This document shows, piece after piece, positions 56,438-64,000 of a stretch of DNA of 64,000 bases; the first letter of the stretch is position 1; the number at the start of each line of letters is the position of its first letter. The notes below the pieces were generated by a model. It worked only from the letters and a program-made list of their open reading frames with translations. It was not told the origin of the DNA and made no database searches. The stretch is from Siphonodentalium dalli. Its lineage: Eukaryota > Mollusca > Scaphopoda > Gadilida > Siphonodentaliidae. A program made the translations under genes and the position numbers. The stretch lies in assembly GCA_032622095.1 (NCBI GenBank), contig CP136069.1, positions 204,958,690 through 205,022,689 on the forward strand, in the 5' to 3' direction.

Positions 56438-57029
56438 CAAAAGAATTGAGTGAAAATGTTCAGTTGACTTATTAGAATTATCTTGACTGTCATTTATTAA
56501 ATCACGAAATGTGAGATAGATAGGAACTATGGTTTTTCACATCTCAGTTGAAGTGTGATGGAATCCAGTTCTATTGTGATTTTGGATACAGTTCTATCGT
56601 GTCCAGGCACTGACTAACACTGGGAAAAATATCCATCGGATTATTACAACTCTTGTTCATATATCAGACAGTGAAATAGTCAAGTATTAACTTGAGTTGT
56701 TTTACAGTGACAACCCTATATTGAGCACCTTTCTTATCGTCTTTGAAAATTGAAATCTCATTTGAACATATAATGGGATCGAGTTCTGCTCTGACCTGGG
56801 ATACAGTTCTATAGTGACTAGCCGCCTAGCTTGACTGTTTGTTCTTCCATGTCGTTGAGGATGTATAACTTGCCGGGCATTATGGTTACTCGGGACGTTA
56901 CCGCTGAGAACAATTTTGTGTTCCATCACGGGAGTCTCAAGCTTCCGTCAATAATAAAAAAACAAAAGAAATTCAAGAAAAGGAGGAGATATTTCTTCAA
57001 GGTTAAAGTGAGTAGATATTATACACAAA

Positions 57030-58450
57030 ATGTGTCTAACCCATAGAGAGCCCCACATAGACTGGAGCAGACAACACTCTGTAATACATGCTTCCATATG
57101 TGTGGGTTATAAACATTAAACTTTATCACTGAGGTTTGAGACAGGTGTCTAACATTATTGACCAAGCCTGGATTTAGTGTGTCTAACCCATAGAGAGCCC
57201 CACATAGACTGGAGCAGACAACACTCTGTAATACATGCTCCCATCTGTGTGAGGCTCCCTGTGGGTTAAACATTAAACTTTATCAGTGAGGTTTTAGATG
57301 GTTTGTCTTACATTACTGACCAAGCCTGGATTTAGTGTTTCTAACCCACAGAGAGCCCCACATAGACTGGAGGGTATGCGGCTTATATGGACCCTGGCTC
57401 TTACGGACCCTGGCTTTTACGGACCCTGGCTTATACGGACCCCGGCTCATACGGACCTCAATTAAATTATGCAATTTGCAAACTTATATTTATGAATTTA
57501 ATATATAATTATGATTGTCTTTTCACACATGTATCTGTATTAATTGAGAATTTATGTGATTTTCAAACTTTTATTTATGAATTTAACCGATTTGTTCGGT
57601 GATTTTCAAACTTATATTTATAATGATTGTCTTTTCACACATATATCTGTATTAATTGAGAATTTAGGTGATGTTCTGACTTGAAAAAGCATTTATTGAA
57701 TCGTGTTAATTAATCTCTTCGCCGTTGTGTAAACACGCGTGTGGGATCCCTTTATGTCGTTGTATAAACAGACATGCGGTGATAAATGGTCAGTGAATGG
57801 TAATCAGGATGAATCCACTGATTTTGATTTGTTACGAAAACATGTTAGTAAAAACACAACTTGTTTCAACTGATTCATTGTCCGTTATATAAACACTCGT
57901 GTGTGATCCCTTTATATTGTTTTATAAACAGACATGCGATGATGAATGGTCAGTGAATGGTAATCAGGATGAATCCACTGAGTTTGATTTGCTATGAAAA
58001 CATGTTAGTAAAAACACAACTGTTTGTATATTTTAATTGAGGTCCGTATGAGCCAGGGTCCGTATAAGCCGGGGGTCCGTATAAGCCAGGGTCCGTATCA
58101 GCCAGAGGTCCGTATCAGCCAGGGTCCGTATGAGCCAGGGTCCATAAGAGCCAGGGTCTGTATCAGCCGGCATTCGACTGGAGCAGACGACACTCTGTAG
58201 TGCATGCTTCCATCTGTGTGAGGCTCCCTGTGGGTTAAACATTAAACTTTATCAGTGAGGTTTTAGATGGATGTCTTAATTACTGACCAAGCCTGGATAT
58301 CGTGTGTCTAACCCATAGAGAGCCCCACATAGACTGGAGCAGACGACACTCTGTAGTGCATGCTTCCATCTGTGTGAGGCTCCCTGTGGGTTAAACATTA
58401 AACTTTATCAGTGAGGTTTTAGATGGATGTCTTAATTACTGACCAAGCCT
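57030..58450. mobile_element. large foldback with inverted 'ggaccctggc' arrays (copy B)
   Basis: Counterpart of 30423-31490. An extra copy of the CCATAGAGAGCCCCACATAG unit lies at the left (57180-57300) and another at the right (58310-58450). Inverted GGACCCTGGCTTATAC-type arrays are at 57388-57457 and 58040-58165. Confidence 0.65.
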
Positions 58451-58459
58451 GGATATAGT

Positions 58460-58866
58460 GTGTCTGACATTTGCAGAATGAGGTCTCAAGAGGGTGAAAT
58501 TCACAGAAGATAAATTACACGGCTCTTTGATTATTGTCAGTAAATATTTGGGGGTTTTCACACTTGTTTGAGTCTGAAACTTTTAGGTTCATGCTCAATC
58601 CTGGATATAGTGTGTCTGGCATTTGCAGAATGAGGTCCTCACAGTGGGCTAGCATCACTAAATTCACCTTCTGGGGACCTTATTCTGCATGGCCTCATCT
58701 TCTGTTAAATATATTTTGTCTCAAATTAACATTGTTTTAGCAGTTGAGGCCAAAGCAGAATGAGGTCCCCAGGTAATGAGTTTAGTGAAGCTAGCCTGCT
58801 GTGCAGGATAGTGTCACTAAATTCACCCTCTGGGGAACTCATTCTGCAATTGTCAGACATACTATG
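58460..58866. mobile_element. hAT-type MITE (copy B)
   Basis: Counterpart of 31540-31990, with part of the first AGAGGGTGAATT arm deleted (ATGAGGTCCTCACAGTGGGC). Confidence 0.6.
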
Positions 58867-58924
58867 TCAATGCTTGAAAGTTTATTTTTTATATTTTTGG
58901 TATGCTGAGCAAAAGAAGTTTTGT

Positions 58925-59505
58925 TGGGGGATATAGAAATGGGAACTGTCGGTCCCTCCGTCCATGGGTCTGTCCACCCATCCATCCAAACTTTGGAGCT
59001 CTATATCTTAGTCATAGGTGGTTGCATTTGAATGATCTCTAGTTTTATATGCTTGTTTGAAAAGCTATTTGATTGGTCTAGCCGTCCGTCCATCTGTCTG
59101 TCTGACCGTCTGCCCGTTATCAGTTTGGTTTCCGGACTTTAGTTTGGGTTATTTTATCGTTGCTAAATTTGGTATGTGAATTTTCCAGACCAAATTACTG
59201 GTCAAGTTCAAATTTGGGTTCGTTCCAATTATTTTGTACTGACTTATGGCTCTTTTCAACTTAAAATATTCAATATTTGAGGTTTCCAGATGATAACTTT
59301 AGTTTGGGTTATTTTATCAGAACCAAATTTGATTTGTGAGTTTTCCAGACCAAAATACAGGCCATGTTCAATTTTGGGTTCGGTCCGAATATTTTTTAAT
59401 GACTAAATTACGGCTCTTTTCGACTTAGAATTTTCATGGAACTGAAGCTATCATATGGAAACAAAAATTAAATGGGCAGACAGACAGACAGAAGACAGTC
59501 CAAAA
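58925..59505. repeat. dispersed array with 'ccgtccatc' head (copy B)
   Basis: Counterpart of 32035-32585, keeping a monomer segment (ggccatgttcaattttgggt) that is deleted in copy A. Confidence 0.6.
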
Positions 59506-60176
59506 CAATACATGTATCATCAGGTGTTGAATGCTTTATGCATGAAGGAATCCTTTCACTGAGAACTCTGTACTTTGGAAATTCTTTTAATTTTTTTCCT
59601 TATTGGAATGGCTTGGAATATTGGATGCTGATATTCTGGCTTGTTTTAATTAGAGTTACTTCCCTTTCACTTGAAGTCGCTTGGCAAATTAATTGCACTG
59701 TTTTTTGTTAGGATCAGAATATTTTTACTCATATGATGATTTATAATGCGAACAATTGATTTTTTATATGGAGATCAAATACACAAGTAATAGTACTAAT
59801 ACCATGTCCACAATATGAAGTGCAACTGAACTCATCTTCTGACCAAGAAGTTATTACATGTATATCATAAGTCTCACAAAATTATTATCTTCATTGAATG
59901 TGGATTGTAAAGGGTCAAAATTGAAGAAAATATTAAAAACCTAATAGTTTTCTGGTCTACTTGCATAGTTTTCGGATATGATATGATACATTGTATTAGC
60001 TTTCTGCTATTACTAGGGACCTCCAAATCAAAAATATATTGTTCGATTATATAGATATAAGTAAATATATTTTAATCGTAAATATTTTAAAACCTAGATG
60101 CACGTTTTGCATGAATCCAGACAAGAATAGTAAGACACTTTTTACCAAAGAATTTCTCTCATGTTCATGTATACCA

Positions 60177-60588
60177 TTAACCCTTTACCCAACAGAAGGG
60201 CCCTGTGCCAATGCATTCTCTTTTATATGCGAGTCGACCATAGGTCGCCTCGCATATATAAGAGAATGCATTGGCTTAACACATTAAAAATTATAAAATT
60301 GTTAAAGAAAAAGAAAAATTGTTAAAGAAAAAATGGTAAAAAGTGTTAAAAAAAGATTTTTTTTAGGCCAATGCATTCTCTTATATATGCGAGGCGACCT
60401 ATGGTCGACTCGCATATATAAGAGAATGCATTGGCACAGGGCATAACTGTAACTATCACAATGTGGTCAAGGAGCCGATTCCAATGATATCCATATTTGT
60501 ATGGTTCTATTGAGACAGACCGGAGATATTTTAGGCTGTTGAAGCTTTATTTGGCCGGTTTTGGCCGTTTTGTTGGGTAAAGGGTTAA
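60177..60588 (+). mobile_element. F1 TTAA-type MITE (copy B)
   Basis: Intact TTAACCCTTTACCCAACAG start and GTTGGGTAAAGGGTTAA end, two hairpins. Counterpart of 33425-33854, where the left TTAA has mutated, so B preserves the ancestral end. Confidence 0.88.
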
Positions 60589-61308
60589 AGATATGGTAAT
60601 GTTAGTTATGAGTGAAATATTTCAGTTTTGAAGGAGTTTTGGTACCTGAAAACAATGAAATTAAAATTTTTTCTAATATTTCCAAATGATTGCGTAGTCA
60701 TTTAAAAAAAAAAAATTCATGTTTATCACATGTACTAATATCCAGCTGGTTTTTTCCAGACAGATTGTTTTGAAATTCCATTTTGAGATATTCTGGCCAT
60801 GGGTAGACTGTTTTAGAAATATAGAGTTACTCCCCTTCCACTTGTCTCTAGGTGAAGTTAATTGTTTGTTTTTTGTTTGGGATTAAAATATTTGTACTAA
60901 TAATCTATAAATGAACAATTGATTTTTGATATGGAGGTCCAATAATACCCTAGTAATACCAGAGTACTAATACAATGTTAACAATACCCAATTGTTTAAA
61001 ATTTGAATGCTCAAGAGGGCTTTATGAATACCATTGTAAGAACATACTGTGTCTGGTTACTGCAAGAGGATCAAAGTTGTGTGTATTTTAACCTATCATA
61101 TTTAACACCTCTCAAGCTGTGAAGAGCGGCAGGAAAAGGGGTTTAGATTATTATAGGAACCCAGTGTGTCATGTGGTCAGTGCTTTATACTGACTGATGG
61201 CCATTTCAGATCAGTCTTGGCAATGAATCCCATTGTTCGCCCATCAAGGGTTAGACCCTCTCCAACAGTATTCAGCCCAAACTGCATGATCGGACCCACA
61301 CCCGGACC

Positions 61309-61434
61309 CCATTGAACCAGACCGTGCTCGCAAAAGGCCCCCATTGAACCAGACCGTGCTCGCAAAAGGCCCCCATTGAACCAGACCGTGTTCGCAAAAG
61401 GCCACCATTGAATCAGACCGTGCTCACAAAATTT
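61309..61434. repeat. 32-bp tandem array, four copies (copy B)
   Basis: CCCCATTGAACCAGACCGTG plus 12 bases, four copies against two in copy A. Confidence 0.85.
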
Positions 61435-61679
61435 TCAATTTGACACCCACCTATGGTCGGAAAATTTCCAACTGGTGGCCATTTCAGACCAAATGTAGAA
61501 GAATGTGCTGCTGTTGGTTTTGTTTGTTTTTGGGTTGAATTTTTTTTGGGTATGCTTAAGCATGCTATAGCGAATTTAAAAACAAACTGGATAAAACCTT
61601 AGGGGCATGTTATAACTAAAAACTATCACCAAGTATTCATAGTAATAATTTTGATGCCCATGAAAAACGTAAGGTTCCC

Positions 61680-61903
61680 TGGCACTAAACCTACAAAATA
61701 AGTCTGTTAAACAATATAAGAAAAAATTATTAAAATTGCAAAAAATTGTAAAAAATAATAACAAATGATGTAAAATTGTTAGGCCAATGCATTCTCTTAT
61801 ATATGCGAGGCGACCTATGGTCGACTTGCATATATAAGAGAATGCATTGGCACAGGGTATATGGGTTGATACAAAAATCGGTCCTGGCACTGAAAGGGTT
61901 AAA
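61680..61903. mobile_element. F3 TTAA-type MITE (copy B)
   Basis: Counterpart of 34890-35119, with one complete shared-core hairpin and the CTGGCACTGAAAGGGTTAA end. Confidence 0.75.
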
Positions 61904-61909
61904 GCCAAG

Positions 61910-62269
61910 TTAAAGGGGTACTGTACACTAAATCCAGTCATTTATGGGACCATCTCCTTTTATAATCAACACAATATATGCAACAAATGAATGAATTTGA
62001 GCCATGGATTGGTGCAAAATACACTCATCTGCTCTATGAATGATGAAAACAACATGGTAATAATAATGAAAATGAATAAATGGCATGATCGAGTCATAAA
62101 CTCATTTTCATTATATTTACCATGTTATTTGCATCGCTCATAGAGCACATATGAGTGTATTTTGAACTAATCCATGATTCAAATTCATTCATTTGTTGCA
62201 TATATTCTGTTGCATATAAAAGGAGATGGTCCCATAAATGACCGGATTTAGTGTACAGTACCCCTTTGA
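61910..62269. mobile_element. TTAA-type foldback, 'AAGGGGTACTG' ends (copy B)
   Basis: Counterpart of 35127-35488. The right end reads CAGTACCCCTTTGAA, with the target mutated from TTAA to TTGA. Confidence 0.75.
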
Positions 62270-63323
62270 AAAACAGCATATTCCACATTAATTACTGGTT
62301 GGAAATTCAAAAAATGAGAACAATTTCAACCTATATGTCTTGTAAAATATCAACCTGCATGTGGTGTAAATTTTCCATTTAATGTGTCAGGCATGAAATT
62401 TAGAACTGTTGAAACTTTTTACCCCCCCCCCGTCATGTTGTCACATCCCTGCCATGGATACTGACATTGCGATGTATACAAGTAGAAATCTGTTAGATAT
62501 ACCATACAGAATTCAAAGAGTTAAGCTCGTCAATAAATGGCAACATTTGGCACATAAAAAAACATGTGACCCTTGGGCGACATTAACCATAGTCTGGTGG
62601 CCCTTCCTTCCTTTGTTGTCTATCTGTGGTCATTTCATTGCAGAGTACATAACTCAGCACAGGCAATCAAAGGCCCAGTGATTTGCAGTCTGTGTTAAAA
62701 TTCACATGAAATTAGAACCCACATATGTTCACATTCTGTTTGTATGAGATGCTGTCTCGGCTTGCGGTGGGTTAATTTTCTAAACATTAAGACAAGACAC
62801 TTCATGTTAGTCGTGTGTTTACTATAGATACTACCGGTGGTATTTAAATTCTTTATGGTCTCAACATTTATCCCTGTTTCAATTTTTTGATTGGAATGAA
62901 AATTCTTCCTGTATTAATTGGATTAAAATTATAACTTCATGTGTTCCATTGTTTGGACTAATCAGTGATTTAGATCATTTCGAATCATATTCCGATATAC
63001 TGGATTTATAGTGCTGCAGCAATTAAATCAAGGAATAAATTCACAGTTTTGGTGAAATTTCAGTGTGTTTACAGTGATATTTGTCAATTTCATGTTTAAA
63101 AGCGTCAACCTCAGAAAATTAACTGCTAATCTAACTCTTTTCTTCAAAGACATACTGTTAGTAACAGGATTTTCTTTATTCCTAAGCATGTTACCATGGA
63201 GACCAGATTTTAGTGACACTATTCACTAAAGACAGCAGTATTCCTTGTTTTTGTGGAATATTGCTTTAAAATTTAAAAGACTTGAGGCTTTTGCTAAATC
63301 TCTGATGTTTGAACTTAAGGACA

Positions 63324-63425
63324 ATGGGTGATGTCCACATAATTCTCTCGGATCGGGAGCTCAGTTCAGCTCTCAAGAGGCAAAAAGCAGCCGCTTATAA
63401 TATTCCTAACCTTCGACCACCTAAG
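63324..63425 (+). CDS. candidate first coding exon, unknown protein (34 codons, copy B)
   Basis: Identical base for base to 36586-36687, including the ACAATGG start context and the AAG|gtgaga donor. If the gene is real, the duplication created two promoters and first exons. Nothing in the window shows which copy, if either, joins to downstream exons. Confidence 0.5.
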
Positions 63426-63628
63426 GTGAGAACATTAGGGCTGTAACGATTCATCATGAATTCAATGTACTGTGATATACTTTCAAACGATACTTGTATT
63501 GTATTGCAACATGTGTACCGTGATACAAAGACGATTCAAGTAATTTCTTTCGGTGGGCATGTGTAAATGAACAAAACATGCAATTTTATCTTGAGTTTAC
63601 ATATCTATTACATTTATTTGATCATATA

Positions 63629-63786
63629 CAGTAATGCCCTAAGTAATCGACTCCTTAAACACAGCAGAATTATGGGTAACTTTTCAGGATTTCTTCGGAA
63701 ATATGGCTTGTTGCCATTCATCGGAAAGCTCTCTCCGACTAAATCCTGAAAAGTTACCCATAATTCTGCTGTGTTAAGCATTACTG
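63629..63786. mobile_element. Tc1/mariner-type MITE (copy B)
   Basis: Counterpart of 36891-37002 with more of the right arm kept (CGACTAAATCCTGAAAAGTT). Confidence 0.82.
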
Positions 63787-63796
63787 TAGCTCACTA

Positions 63797-64000
63797 TTAA
63801 CCCATTCATGACTGGAGCTTCCTGAATTTTTGTGAAAAACCCTGTGCAAATGCATTCTCTTATATATGCAAGTATCCCATAGGTCGCCTCACATATATAA
63901 GAGAATGCATTGGCCAAACAAATTTTATATTATTTTTTACAATTGTTAAAGATTTTAAGACAAAATGATAAAAAATTGTTGAAGAATGTGTAAGAAATAA
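63797..64000 (+). mobile_element. F2 TTAA-type MITE cut by window end (copy B)
   Basis: TTAACCCATTCATGACTGGAGC and one shared-core hairpin; continues beyond the window. Counterpart of 37013-37250. Confidence 0.65.

Larger units (their letters stand above)
52158..64000 (+). repeat. large segmental duplication, copy B
   Basis: Co-linear with 24079-37211 and running off the window. Main differences from A: no F1 MITE at 53588, no Tc1 MITE at 59861, about 1 kb missing at 54810 (A 27083-28098), an expanded 'gctctgtttataac' array at 52226-52316, an extra 130-bp unit at 58190-58450, and altered minisatellites. The left junction with unrelated DNA lies at a TTAA. Confidence 0.92.

Overview
This window is AT-rich, intron-and-repeat eukaryotic DNA with no bacterial gene organisation. 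Several things point to a lophotrochozoan, most likely a bivalve mollusc (an inference): a tRNA-derived SINE with a 'tcctccacca...aaaact' tail, dispersed arrays rich in 'gtccgtccg' and 'gagttatgcccctt', a dense set of foldback MITEs, and a decayed copy of a multi-copy invertebrate protein family carrying FHAFTGCDTVS. A run of exactly 100 N at 46261-46360 marks a scaffold gap.

Almost all recognisable content is mobile or repetitive. (1) TTAA-flanked, piggyBac-type MITEs fall into several TIR families: F1 CCCTTTACCCAACA, F2 CCCTTTCATGA, F3 CCCTTTCAGTGCCAG, F4 CCCTTTCTATAC, and two further foldbacks. F1, F2 and F3 carry the same palindromic module beginning CCAATGCATTCTCTTATA. (2) hAT-type foldback MITEs (CAAGCCTTGAAATAG ends, 8-bp target duplications) have the inner palindrome AATGAGGTCCCCAGAGGG. 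(3) Tc1/mariner-type foldbacks have CAGTAATGC ends and TA targets. (4) One 819-bp hAT element (CAGGGGTGGC) is nested inside an older MITE. (5) Degenerate tandem arrays are present, the largest (2.5 kb) sitting inside an F1 MITE.

Layout: 0-24 kb is a mosaic of nested MITEs with one candidate first coding exon (6991-7128). 24.08-37.2 kb is duplicated copy A. 37-41 kb holds MITEs, a SINE and another diverged duplication. 41.40-44.99 kb is a 46-bp satellite of about 78 copies. 46.4-50.8 kb is a multiply broken pseudogene of the FHAFTGCDTVS family, split by a 2.1-kb insertion. 52.16-64.0 kb is duplicated copy B, which runs off the window.

A and B are direct repeats about 27-28 kb apart and near-identical. 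They differ mainly by transposon presence or absence and by minisatellite copy number. Each carries the same candidate first exon (36586-36687 and 63324-63425). B supplies clean pre-insertion sites for two of the MITEs in A, which is direct evidence that those elements moved. No intact transposase, rRNA gene, functional tRNA gene or complete protein-coding gene was found, so any mobilising enzyme must be encoded elsewhere.
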